This document shows, one piece after another, positions 45,449 through 55,682 of a stretch of DNA of 64,000 nucleotides (its first letter is position 1; each line of letters starts with the position of its first letter). The DNA is from Streptomyces iconiensis (GTDB lineage: Bacteria > Actinomycetota > Actinomycetes > Streptomycetales > Streptomycetaceae). The notes below the pieces were generated by a model that saw only the letters and a list, made by a program, of their open reading frames with translations, had not been told where the DNA came from and did no database searches. The stretch covers positions 186,001 to 250,000 of the forward strand of contig NZ_JANCPR020000002.1 in NCBI RefSeq assembly GCF_028657195.3. Direction: 5' to 3'. The position numbers and the translations under genes were made by a program.

Positions 45449-47128
45449 TTGCCTCTCATAGGCCGCCCCCAAGCCGTCCGCAGGCGGACCCCGCTGTCCT
45501 GGGCCCGCCTCGGCTGGCCGCGAAGGCTCTCCTCACAGGTGCTGCTGATGCAACTCGCGGTCGTCACCGGTGTGACGGCTGTGGCGACAGGGCTGTTCCT
45601 CGCGCCCTTCAGCGAGCAACTGGACGAGCAGGCCACCCGGCGCGCGCTGGCCATCGCGCAGTCGACGGCGGCGGAACCGGGCCTGGACAACCTGCTCACC
45701 GAGGGCGCGGGCCCGGCACGCGACGGCCCCGTCCAGAAGGTCGCCGAGCGCATCCGCCGTGCCACGGGCGCCAGTTACGTGGTGGTGATGGACACACGCG
45801 GCGTGCGCTGGTCGCACTCCGAACCCGCCAGAATCGGCGAGCACGTCTCCACCGACCCCTCACGCGTCCTGGCGGGACGCGAGGTGCTGCACCTCGACGA
45901 GGGCACACTGGGGCGTGCCGCCAGAGGCAAGGTCCCCCTGCGGAACGGCCATGGCGACGTGGTCGGAGCGGTCTCCGTCGGGATCGCCTACGACAGCGTG
46001 CGCGACCGCTTCGTACGCGCCGTTCCCGGCCTGCTGGCATATGCGGGCGGGGCACTGGGCGTGGGCGCCCTGGCGGCGCTGCTGATCTTCAGGAGATTCC
46101 ACAAACGCACGCACGACCTGGCGTTCTCCGACATCGCCTCGCTTCTGGCCGAACGCGAGGCGATCCTGCACGGCATCCGCGAGGGCGTCGTCGCGCTGGA
46201 CCCGCGGGGCAGGATCCGGCTGGTCAACGACGAGGCCCAGCGCCTTCTGGAGCTGCGCCCGCATCACGTGGGCATGGACCCGGAAGAGGCCATGGGCCCT
46301 GGCCGCACGGCGCGTGTGCTGGCGGGCGACGTGCCAGGAGCCGATCTCCTGACCGTCAGCGGCGGCCGGGTGCTGGTCGCCAACAGGATGCCCACCAAGG
46401 ACGGCGGCGCCGTCGCCACCCTCAGGGACCGCACCGAACTGGAGCTTCTGGGGCGTGAACTCGACGGTTCCCAGGGCCTGATCGACGCACTGCGCGCACA
46501 GGACCACGAGCACGCCAACCGTATGCACATCCTGCTCGGCCTGCTCCAGCTCGGTCTGTACGAGGAAGCGGTGGACTACTTGAGCGACGCCGTCGGGGTG
46601 CACCGCGCGACGGCGGAGGAGATATCCGAGAAGGTGCGCGACCCGCTTCTCGCCGCACTGCTCGTGGGCAAGGCGACCGTCGCCGCCGAACGGGGCGTGG
46701 CCCTCCACATCGCGCCCGGAACCCTCCTTCCCGACCGGCTCGTCGACCCGCCCGAACTGGCGACCGTACTCGGCAACCTCGTGGACAACGCCCTCGATGC
46801 GACGGCCGGTTCGCCGGGCGGCCGGGTGGAGACGGCGCTGACCGTGCACGGGACGGGGATCAGGCTCCAGGTGAGCGACAACGGCCCCGGCATACCGGCC
46901 GAGCGCCGCGAGACGGTCTTCGCCGAGGGCTGGTCGACCAAGGAGCCCCCGGCGCACGGGCGCCGGGGCCTGGGGCTCGCGCTCGTACGGCGCCTCGCGG
47001 AGCGGCACGGCGGCAGCGCCGAAGTGGACGAGGGGCCCGACGGGGGCGCCCGGTTCACCGTCACCCTCCCGGAAGCGGTGCATCCGCACCACGGGTCCCC
47101 GGAGATCACGCGGCCCCGGCTCCCGTGA
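45449..47128 (+). CDS. CitA/DcuS-type sensor histidine kinase
   Basis: 559 residues. TTG start at 45449. Helix 1 (about residues 30 to 52), an extracytoplasmic Cache-type sensor (SYVVVMDTRGVRWSHSEPARIGEHVSTDP, VGAVSVGIAYDSV), helix 2 (about 195 to 212), a PAS domain (ILHGIREGVVALDPRGRIRLVNDEAQRLL), and the kinase box DHEHANRMHILLGLLQLG with the phospho-acceptor His. ATPase: LVDNALDATAG, VSDNGPGIP, GRRGLGLALVRRL. Such kinases sense di- or tricarboxylates. No CitB-type response regulator is adjacent. Its 3' end overlaps the convergent symporter gene by 23 bp. Confidence 0.93.
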   Translation: MPLIGRPQAVRRRTPLSWARLGWPRRLSSQVLLMQLAVVTGVTAVATGLFLAPFSEQLDEQATRRALAIAQSTAAEPGLDNLLTEGAGPARDGPVQKVAERIRRATGASYVVVMDTRGVRWSHSEPARIGEHVSTDPSRVLAGREVLHLDEGTLGRAARGKVPLRNGHGDVVGAVSVGIAYDSVRDRFVRAVPGLLAYAGGALGVGALAALLIFRRFHKRTHDLAFSDIASLLAEREAILHGIREGVVALDPRGRIRLVNDEAQRLLELRPHHVGMDPEEAMGPGRTARVLAGDVPGADLLTVSGGRVLVANRMPTKDGGAVATLRDRTELELLGRELDGSQGLIDALRAQDHEHANRMHILLGLLQLGLYEEAVDYLSDAVGVHRATAEEISEKVRDPLLAALLVGKATVAAERGVALHIAPGTLLPDRLVDPPELATVLGNLVDNALDATAGSPGGRVETALTVHGTGIRLQVSDNGPGIPAERRETVFAEGWSTKEPPAHGRRGLGLALVRRLAERHGGSAEVDEGPDGGARFTVTLPEAVHPHHGSPEITRPRLP

Positions 47129-48728
47129 GCGCGCGCACCTCCGTCTCCGCGTGCCGGGCCTCATCGGCGCGCTCACGCGAGGTGACGGTGCCCAGCCAGC
47201 CGGCCAGGAAGCCGAGCGGGACGGAGACCAGCCCGGGGTTCTCCAGCGGGAAGAGCGCGAAGTCGGCACCGGGAAACAGCGCGCCCGGAGCACCGGAGAC
47301 GACGGGCGAGAGCACCACCAGTGCCACGGCCGGGACGAGCCCACCGTAGACCGACCAGATGGCACCCCTGGTGGTGAAGCGGTGCCAGAAGAGCGCGTAG
47401 AGCAGCACGGGAAGGTTCGCGGAGGCCGCGACGGCGAAGGCCAGACCGACCAGGAACGCCACGTTCAACTCCTGTGCGAGCAGGCTCAGTCCGATCGCCA
47501 CCCCGCCCACGACGGCTGCGGCGATCCGCGCCACGCCCACCTCGGTACGCCCGCCCTCGGTGTGCCCGCCCTCGCCCGGCGTGCGGCGCCTCTTCAGCGA
47601 GGCGTACAGGTCGTGTGCGACGGCAGCCGACGCCGCCAGGGTGATACCGGCGACGACGGCCAGGATGGTGGCGAAGGCGACGGCCGCCGCCAGCGCGGAC
47701 AGCGCGGCACCGCCCGTGGAACCTGCGCCTCCGCCCAACTCCATGGACAGCAGCGGGATCGCGGTGTTGCCCGCCGGGCTCGACTGCCGTACGGAGGCGG
47801 TGCCTACGAGTGCGGCGGCGCCGGTGCCGAGCACGATGGTCATCAGGTAGAAGCCGCCGATGAGCCCGATCGACCACACCACCGAGCGCCGGGCTGCAGG
47901 CGCCGTCGGAACGGTGTAGAAGCGCGAGAGGATGTGCGGCAGTCCCGCCGTGCCGAGGACGAGCGCCAGGCCGAGGCTGATGAAGTCGAAACGGGAGGCC
48001 CAGCCGCCCTCTCCCCCGTACTTGAGGCCGGGCGCGAGGAAGTCCCTCCCATGACCGCTGCGTTCGGCCGCGCTGGTGAGCAGCGCCCCGAGGTCTCCAC
48101 CGAAGCGGACCAGCACCAGCACGGTGAGGGCGAGGGCGCCGCCCATGAGCAGCACGGCCTTCACGATCTGGATCCACGTAGTGGCACGCATGCCCCCGCA
48201 GCACACGTAGACCACCATGAGTGCGCCGACTCCCAGAACGGTCCATGTGTGCGCCATACCGCTCTCGCTGCCCAGCAGCAGCGCCACCAGGCTGCCGGCG
48301 CCGACCATCTGCGCGACAAGGTAGAGGACGGAAACGGTGACGGAGGAAGCGCCCAGCGCGATCCGTACCGGCCGCTCCCGCACGCGCGCCGCCACGACGT
48401 CGGCGAGGGTGAACCTGCCGCAGTTGCGGACGAGTTCGGCGACGAGCAGCAGGACGACGAGCCACGCGACGAGAAAGCCGACGGAGTACAGCATTCCGTC
48501 GTACCCGTAGAGCGCGATGAGTCCGGAGATACCGAGGAAGGAAGCGGCCGACATGTAGTCACCCGCGATGGCGAATCCATTCTCCATCGGGGAGAAGAGC
48601 CGGCCGCCCGTGTAGAACTCCTCCGGTGACCCCTGGCGTCTTCTGCCCGCCCGGCTCGTGATCGCGAGCGTGGCGGCGACCACGGCGCCGAACAGCAGCA
48701 GCGTGAGGGTCTGGTGGCTGCCGGTCAC
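47106..48728 (-). CDS. Sodium/solute symporter, ActP-like cation/acetate symporter
   Basis: A 540-residue SSS-family transporter with about 13 helices. Family signatures: FYTGGRLFSPMENGFAIAGDYMSAASFLGISG, MVGAGSLVALLLG, GLPHILSRFYTVPTAPAARRSVVW, and GLAFAVAASANLPVLLYALFWHRFTTRGA. It resembles ActP, which takes up acetate and short acids with Na+. GTG start at 48728 overlaps the DUF485 gene as GTGA, the usual actP-partner arrangement. The neighbouring CitA-like kinase may be functionally linked. Confidence 0.92.
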   Translation of the reverse strand: MTGSHQTLTLLLFGAVVAATLAITSRAGRRRQGSPEEFYTGGRLFSPMENGFAIAGDYMSAASFLGISGLIALYGYDGMLYSVGFLVAWLVVLLLVAELVRNCGRFTLADVVAARVRERPVRIALGASSVTVSVLYLVAQMVGAGSLVALLLGSESGMAHTWTVLGVGALMVVYVCCGGMRATTWIQIVKAVLLMGGALALTVLVLVRFGGDLGALLTSAAERSGHGRDFLAPGLKYGGEGGWASRFDFISLGLALVLGTAGLPHILSRFYTVPTAPAARRSVVWSIGLIGGFYLMTIVLGTGAAALVGTASVRQSSPAGNTAIPLLSMELGGGAGSTGGAALSALAAAVAFATILAVVAGITLAASAAVAHDLYASLKRRRTPGEGGHTEGGRTEVGVARIAAAVVGGVAIGLSLLAQELNVAFLVGLAFAVAASANLPVLLYALFWHRFTTRGAIWSVYGGLVPAVALVVLSPVVSGAPGALFPGADFALFPLENPGLVSVPLGFLAGWLGTVTSRERADEARHAETEVRALTGAGAA

Positions 48729-49297
48729 AGCGCCGCCTCCTCACCGGCGGCCTGACCCGCGACAGCTCCGCCCACGGCCCCGCCTCCTGTCCCGTTTGCC
48801 ACGCTGCCTCCCAGGGCGTCCGCCGGGACGTTCCGCCGGGCCGCACCGGCCGCCCTGGTCATGTCCTGTGTCTCCCAGCGCAGTTCGAGCGCGAGCCTGT
48901 CCCTGCGCAGCCGTGCGTGACGGACGTAGGCCCAGGTGAGCAGAAAGGTGGTGGCGAACTGCGCGAGGCACGCGGCCATCGCGACATTGAGGACCCCCGC
49001 GACGGGGCGGGCCATGAGGCCGGGCGCGCTGGTCGCGAGGACCACGTAGGCGAGGTACCAGGTGAGGAACGCGGCGCTCGCCGGGAGCGCGAAGTGCCGG
49101 TAACGGCGCCGCACTTGCTGGAAGGCCGCACTGCGCTGAACGGTGAGGTAGACATCGCCGCGGGCATCGCGCGATGCCGGTCGCCGCCGTACGTGCCGCT
49201 CCTGTGGAGGCACGTCGGCGGCGGTCGTGCGGGCTGCTTCACGGTGCTCGCCCCGGCCTGAGGCCAGGGCGTCGTACCAGGGGTCGTCGAGGCGCAT
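48725..49297 (-). CDS. DUF485 membrane protein, partner of the symporter
   Basis: 190 residues starting MRLDDPWYDALASG at 49297; a longer start at 49327 is less likely. The DUF485 core (SAAFQQVRRRYRHFALPASAAFLTWYLAYVVLATSAPGLM, then AQFATTFLLTWAYVRHA) has two membrane helices. DUF485 proteins accompany ActP-type symporters. The N-terminal 50 residues are charged, and the C-terminal about 45 are Gly/Ala-rich. Confidence 0.88.
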   Translation of the reverse strand: MRLDDPWYDALASGRGEHREAARTTAADVPPQERHVRRRPASRDARGDVYLTVQRSAAFQQVRRRYRHFALPASAAFLTWYLAYVVLATSAPGLMARPVAGVLNVAMAACLAQFATTFLLTWAYVRHARLRRDRLALELRWETQDMTRAAGAARRNVPADALGGSVANGTGGGAVGGAVAGQAAGEEAAL

Positions 49298-49414
49298 GCC
49301 CCAGCATGGGCAGAGGCGCGAGATCACCTTCAGCCCAATTCGCCCCCTTCACCCCTTCAGGTGAAACCGTGAAGAAGGAGTGAAGGGGCGGGACTTATGG
49401 GGCCCGCGGTGGGA

Positions 49415-51538
49415 TCAGACGTCGAGCCGCGAGCGGTCCAGTGTGGCGGCCGAGGAGCTGATGAACTCCCTGCGCGGCGCGACCTCGCTGCCCATGAGCA
49501 GGGCGAACGCCTGCTCCGCTGCCTCCAGGTCGCTGATGTTGATCCTGCGCAGGGTGCGGTGGCGGGGATCCATCGTGGTCTCGGCCAGCTGGTCGGCGTC
49601 CATCTCTCCGAGGCCCTTGTAGCGCTGGATCGAGTCCTTGTAGCGCACCTTTGTCCGCTCCAGCTCCAGCAGGGTCTGCCGCAGCTCGCTGTCGGAGTAC
49701 GTGTACACGTACTTGTCCTGCCCCTTCTTGGGGCTCACCAGCTCGATCCTGTGCAGCGGGGGAACCGCGGAGAAGACCCGGCCCTGCTCGACCATCGGCC
49801 GCATGTAGCGCTGGAAGAGCGTGAGCAGGAGGCAGCGGATGTGCGCCCCGTCCACATCGGCGTCGGCGAGGAAGATGACCTTCCCGTAGCGCGCCTGGTC
49901 GATGTCGAAGGTCCGCCCCGAACCGGCTCCTATGACCTGGATGATCGAGCCGCACTCGGCGTTCTTGAGCATGTCGGAGACCGACGACTTCTGAACGTTC
50001 AGGATCTTGCCACGGATGGGCAGCAGCGCCTGGAACTCCGAATTCCGCGCGACCTTCGCCGTGCCCAGCGCCGAGTCGCCCTCGACGATGAAGAGTTCGG
50101 TGCGGTCGACCTCGTCACTGCGGCAGTCCGCCAGCTTCGCCGGCAACGAAGACGACTCCAGCGCGGTCTTCCTGCGCTGCGCCTCCTTGTGCTGCCGCGC
50201 CGCGATACGCGTACGGGCCGCGGCGACGACCTTCTCCAGGACCGACCTCGCCTGCGCCTTGGCGTCCCGTTTGTTGGACAGCAGGAACGACTTCAGCTCA
50301 CTGGCGACGACCTGCGCCACGATTCGCGAGGCGGCCGAGGTGCCCAGCACCTCCTTGGTCTGCCCCTCGAACTGCGGCTCCGCCAGCCGCACGGTGACAA
50401 CGGCGGTCATGCCCTCCATCGCGTCGTCCTTGACCACGTCGTCCTCGGCGACCCGCAGCAACTTGCTGGTACGGAGCGCCTCGTTGACGGTCTTGGTGAT
50501 CGAGCGCTCGAAGCCGGAGACGTGGGTGCCGCCCTTGGGGGTGGCGATGATGTTCACGAAGGACTTGACCGCGGAGTCGTACCCGGTGCCCCAGCGCAAC
50601 GCGATGTCGACGCCCAGCTCACGCTGCACCTCGGTGGGGATCATGTGCCCGCGGTCGTCCAGGACAGGGACGGTCTCCTTGAAGCTGCCCTGCCCCTGCA
50701 GGCGTACGACGTCGCAGACCGGCTTGTCCTGCGCGAGGTACTCGCAGAACTCGCTGATCCCGCCGTCGTAGCGGAAGGTCTCCTCACTGGCCTCCGCGCC
50801 GTCGATCCCCCGCTCGTCGCGCACGACCAGCGTCAGCCCCGGCACCAGGAACGCGGTCTGCCGGGCACGCGCGTACAGGTTCTCCAGGGAGAGCTTGGCG
50901 TCCTTGAGGAAGATCTGCCGGTCCGCCCAGTACCGCACCCGGGTGCCGGTGCGGGTCTTGGGGACCTTCTTCCCCTTGAGCAGTCCGGTCGCCGGGTCGA
51001 ACGGCGCGTCAGGGCCCGACTCCGTGAAGATCCCGGGAACACCTCGCCGGAAACTGATGGTGTGGGTACGGCCGTTGAGGTCCACCTCGACGTCCAGGCG
51101 CGCGGAGAGCGCGTTGACCACGGAGGCGCCCACACCGTGCAGGCCGCCGGAGGCCGCGTAGGAGCCTCCGCCGAACTTGCCACCGGCGTGCAGCTTGGTC
51201 AGCACGACCTCGACGCCGGAGAGACCGGTCTTGGGCTCGATGTCGACCGGGATGCCACGGCCGTTGTCCGTGACCTCGACGGAGCCGTCCTCATGGAGGA
51301 CGACCTCGATGTGGTCGCAGTGGCCGCCCAGTGCCTCGTCGACGGAGTTGTCGATGATCTCCCAGAGGCAGTGCATCAGGCCACGACTGTCCGTCGAGCC
51401 GATGTACATACCCGGCCGCTTACGGACCGCTTCCAGTCCCTCCAGGACGAGCAGATGCCGCGCGGTGTAATTGGAACCGCCCTCGCGGTCTGCCCCGGTC
51501 AGCAGTGCGGTGGACGGTGCGGACATATCGGCGGTCAC
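49415..51538 (-). CDS. parE: DNA topoisomerase IV subunit B
   Basis: 707 residues. GHKL ATPase: WEIIDNSVDEALGGHCD, DNGRGIPVD, GGLHGVGASVVNALS, then the transducer Lys region (QKS-type in FGGG...). TOPRIM domain: EGDSALGTAKVARNSEFQALLPIRGKILNVQ and DADVDGAHIRCLLLTLFQRYMRPM, with the C-terminal RYKGLGEMDADQL. It lacks the insertion typical of proteobacterial GyrB. With ParC encoded 8.6 kb away in this window it forms topoisomerase IV. The GTG start at 51538 gives MTADMS; an internal ATG follows at codon 5. Confidence 0.94.
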   Translation of the reverse strand: MTADMSAPSTALLTGADREGGSNYTARHLLVLEGLEAVRKRPGMYIGSTDSRGLMHCLWEIIDNSVDEALGGHCDHIEVVLHEDGSVEVTDNGRGIPVDIEPKTGLSGVEVVLTKLHAGGKFGGGSYAASGGLHGVGASVVNALSARLDVEVDLNGRTHTISFRRGVPGIFTESGPDAPFDPATGLLKGKKVPKTRTGTRVRYWADRQIFLKDAKLSLENLYARARQTAFLVPGLTLVVRDERGIDGAEASEETFRYDGGISEFCEYLAQDKPVCDVVRLQGQGSFKETVPVLDDRGHMIPTEVQRELGVDIALRWGTGYDSAVKSFVNIIATPKGGTHVSGFERSITKTVNEALRTSKLLRVAEDDVVKDDAMEGMTAVVTVRLAEPQFEGQTKEVLGTSAASRIVAQVVASELKSFLLSNKRDAKAQARSVLEKVVAAARTRIAARQHKEAQRRKTALESSSLPAKLADCRSDEVDRTELFIVEGDSALGTAKVARNSEFQALLPIRGKILNVQKSSVSDMLKNAECGSIIQVIGAGSGRTFDIDQARYGKVIFLADADVDGAHIRCLLLTLFQRYMRPMVEQGRVFSAVPPLHRIELVSPKKGQDKYVYTYSDSELRQTLLELERTKVRYKDSIQRYKGLGEMDADQLAETTMDPRHRTLRRINISDLEAAEQAFALLMGSEVAPRREFISSSAATLDRSRLDV

Positions 51539-52039
51539 GCGGTTCGCTCCTCGCTGAATTCTGCTTGAGACGGCTGGGTTGCCGCGTCAGAGGGTACCGA
51601 GGCCCAGGACAGCCCGTGTCGCGCGACCCAGGCGAGGGACCAGGAGAACCGCCATGCTAGCCCATTTTCGATTGTGCGTTCGATAACACATCCGGGTGAC
51701 ACACACATCACGTTCCCTTCCGGGCATGAACCATTTAGGCTCCGGGCACGTCCTCCAGAACGAAGGGCCCGAAGCAGCCCGGAGCCGGACGACAACGCAC
51801 AGCCACCAAACGGCTGCCAGCGCCACTGGCGGCCACCAGCCACCACCACACCGTCAAGAACTCAACGACAGACTGAAGAAGATCCATCCCCTGCAATACG
51901 GCCCATTCGCCGCCACCCCGGCAGCATCCCGGCCTCCCGGCGAAAAAGCTCCGGGAATGAAGACCGGAGCGGGAACGTTTTCGGCCTGGTTGGATGTTGA
52001 CCCTGGTACGACAGCTCGTCGAGCTAGAGAAGAGGCGAC
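51539..52039. other. Divergent intergenic region of parE and the DUF7455 gene
   Basis: 501 bp, clearly lower in GC than the surroundings around 51655 to 51745. It must carry the parE promoter and that of the DUF7455 gene. Open frames on both strands lack codon bias and are not called. Confidence 0.5.
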
Positions 52040-52267
52040 GTGACTACAGTTCTGACCCCCGCGACCCCGCTGACGGCCGCCGACCGCTGTGACCGCTGCA
52101 ATGCCCAGGCTTACCTGCGCGTTGTGCTGCTCAGTGGCGGAGAGCTGCTGTTCTGCGCCCACCACGGCCGTAAGTTCGAGCCGGAGCTCAAGAAGATCGC
52201 CGCGGAGATACAGGACGAGACGGAGAAGCTCACCGCGACTCCAGCGACCCCGGAAGACGAGCACTGA
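52040..52267 (+). CDS. DUF7455 family small protein
   Basis: 75 residues starting GTG at 52040. The conserved core LTAADRCDRCNAQAYLRVVLLSGGELLFCAHHGRKFEPELKKIA has a CxxC...CxHH pattern suggesting a single zinc site. It is highly conserved in actinobacteria near hrdB/parE; function unknown. A ribosome-binding site (AGAGG) precedes it, and a terminator follows. Confidence 0.92.
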   Translation: MTTVLTPATPLTAADRCDRCNAQAYLRVVLLSGGELLFCAHHGRKFEPELKKIAAEIQDETEKLTATPATPEDEH

Positions 52268-52339
52268 CTCGTTTGTTCTAAAGCGATCGCGTCCGCATCC
52301 CCACACGCATCCGACGAGCTCGGTCCGGCGCAGGCCGGA

Positions 52340-52386
52340 AAGGGCGGGCGGGCCTCCCGGTAATGCCGGAAGGCCCGCCCGCCCTT
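52340..52386. terminator. Bidirectional terminator after the DUF7455 gene
   Basis: A 16-bp perfect stem (AAGGGCGGGCGGGCCT with its complement) with an inner CCGG/CCGG stem. It lies between two convergent genes. Confidence 0.85.
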
Positions 52387-52460
52387 GTTCGTGCGGCCAA
52401 CAACGGAACACTCGGACCCGCGCGGCGCTGACCACGGCTCTCAGCGCTCGGCCGCCCCGC

Positions 52461-53363
52461 TCAGCCCCCCTGGGCCCGCACCACGTGCGCGACGGCTGAG
52501 ACGCGCGTATAGACCCCGGGACGGCCCCTCTCGCCGCAGCCGACGCCCCACGAGACGAGGCCGACCAGCTTGCCGCTGGCGATCAGCGGTCCACCGCTGT
52601 CTCCCTGACAGGCGTCCCGCCCTCCGCTCTCCACTCCGGCGCAGAGCATGGTGGCGGCGTCGAACGTGCCTTTGTCGCTCCCCGGATAGGCCCGCGCGCA
52701 GACGGCATCCTCCATCACCTTCACGCGTGCGGCCCGCAGCGTCGTCGCGTACGAGCCGCTGCCCGTGGTGTCCCCCCAGCCGAACACGTCGGCCGGGGTG
52801 CCTGCCCTGTAAGCCGGATCGTTCTTCTCGGCCATCCGGATGACGGACTTCTGCGGCACCGCCGACGAGAGCCGCAGCACGGCGATGTCGCCCTTGTTCG
52901 TGCCGCTGTCGTATTCGGGGTTCACGCGCACGGACGCCACCGGGATCTCCTTGCCCGAGGTGCCGGAGAGGTCGCCCCGCCCCGTGATGACTCGCAGGTC
53001 ACGGACCTGGCTGGGCTCGACACCCAGCACATTGCGGCTGAGGCAGTGCGCCGCCGTGACCGCCGTACGGGGACCGACCAGCGCTCCCCCGCAGAACTGG
53101 CCCGAGCGCGAGCTGCCGAACCGGTCACGGCTGGAGAGCGCCACCACCCACGGATGGCTCGCGGCACGCACCGGGTAGCCGCCGATGACGGCCCGGTCCG
53201 GGTCCTGATCGTGCGCCTGGGCCTGCGGGGCCAGCGCGGCGGCCTGGGGCGCCAGCGGGCCGAGCAGCGCGGCTATGAGCGCCGCCACCAGCGTGGAGAG
53301 AAGAGTTCCCGGCGCGACCCGGGTCCCGACGTCGCGTGTTCGCTCACAGCGCAGCAAGCGCAT
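52461..53363 (-). CDS. Secreted trypsin-like serine protease (S1A)
   Basis: A 300-residue zymogen. An N-terminal signal peptide (hydrophobic LLSTLVAALIAALLGPLAPQAAA) is followed by a short propeptide ending before VIGGYPV, the new N-terminus after activation. Catalytic triad: TAAHC (His), GDIAVLRL (Asp), and CQGDSGGPL (Ser). Asp in DACQGDSGG, six residues before the active Ser, predicts trypsin-like Arg/Lys specificity. The C-terminus VGCGERGRPGVYTRVSAV is typical. It is convergent with the DUF7455 gene. Confidence 0.95.
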   Translation of the reverse strand: MRLLRCERTRDVGTRVAPGTLLSTLVAALIAALLGPLAPQAAALAPQAQAHDQDPDRAVIGGYPVRAASHPWVVALSSRDRFGSSRSGQFCGGALVGPRTAVTAAHCLSRNVLGVEPSQVRDLRVITGRGDLSGTSGKEIPVASVRVNPEYDSGTNKGDIAVLRLSSAVPQKSVIRMAEKNDPAYRAGTPADVFGWGDTTGSGSYATTLRAARVKVMEDAVCARAYPGSDKGTFDAATMLCAGVESGGRDACQGDSGGPLIASGKLVGLVSWGVGCGERGRPGVYTRVSAVAHVVRAQGG

Positions 53364-53482
53364 GAAACGACCTCCTGACCGTACGGACTTACGTGACTAC
53401 CCAGGGTGTTCCACGCACAGGAACAGCGCATCCCGAGCAGCTGAAGCGCGCCGGGGCGCTCGCCGATCATCCGCACAACGAC

Positions 53483-53522
53483 GCGAAGGCCGGCGCCCCC
53501 CGAGGGGAGCACCGGCCTTCGC
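53483..53522. terminator. Terminator of hrdB
   Basis: GCGAAGGCCGG pairs with its complement (11 bp) around an inner CCCC/GGGG stem. It begins about 43 nt past the hrdB stop. Confidence 0.75.
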
Positions 53523-53565
53523 GGTCCCGGTCCTGTCGGTCCCCGCGATCACGGGGACCGGACCG

Positions 53566-55173
<1,608 letters not shown>

Positions 55174-55682
55174 GAACAACCTCTCGGAACGATGGAAACG
55201 GCGGACCGTCGGGGGGAATGAACCGACGGCGCGGGCGGAAGCTGTGGAGAAACACGGCGTAGGGAAAAGCCCCGAACGGGGCGCCCGTATTCCCTCCTCG
55301 GCTGTCACCTCTTGAGTCATCGCGCTGGGGCGGGAAGCGTTACGCCCATTCCACGTGGTCCGGGTCACACCATGTACCTGGTTGTATGCGTGGAGATCCG
55401 GACGAATTACCCCCATCTCCGAACGTACGGCCGCGCCGCCGGGAGCCGGAGGCACGGCCGTACGTGTCGCGAAGGGCCTGGGGAGGGCCGAGACCGCGCG
55501 GGGGACGCGGGATTCGCGGGTGACGCGAATCAGCGCGTGGGGCGGTCAGGGAGCAAGGCGGTGGAGCGCGTCAGAGGGCTCAGCACGGGGGTCAGGACGG
55601 GGCCAGGACAGGGAAGCCGGGGCCGCCGGTACCGCCGGGGCCGCCGCCGGGTTCCGTGCCCGGCTCAGCTCGGCCGACCGCC
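55174..55682. other. Region upstream of hrdB
   Basis: 509 bp between whiH and hrdB, both leftward. It contains the hrdB promoter region and leader. No gene is recognised; open frames on the plus strand are shadows. Confidence 0.55.

Noticed and set aside
49397..51568. 723-codon plus-strand frame across parE
   Set aside because: Shadow of parE with no recognisable motif.
51696..52043. 115-codon plus-strand frame upstream of the DUF7455 gene
   Set aside because: No codon bias and no ribosome-binding site; it lies in the AT-richer promoter region.
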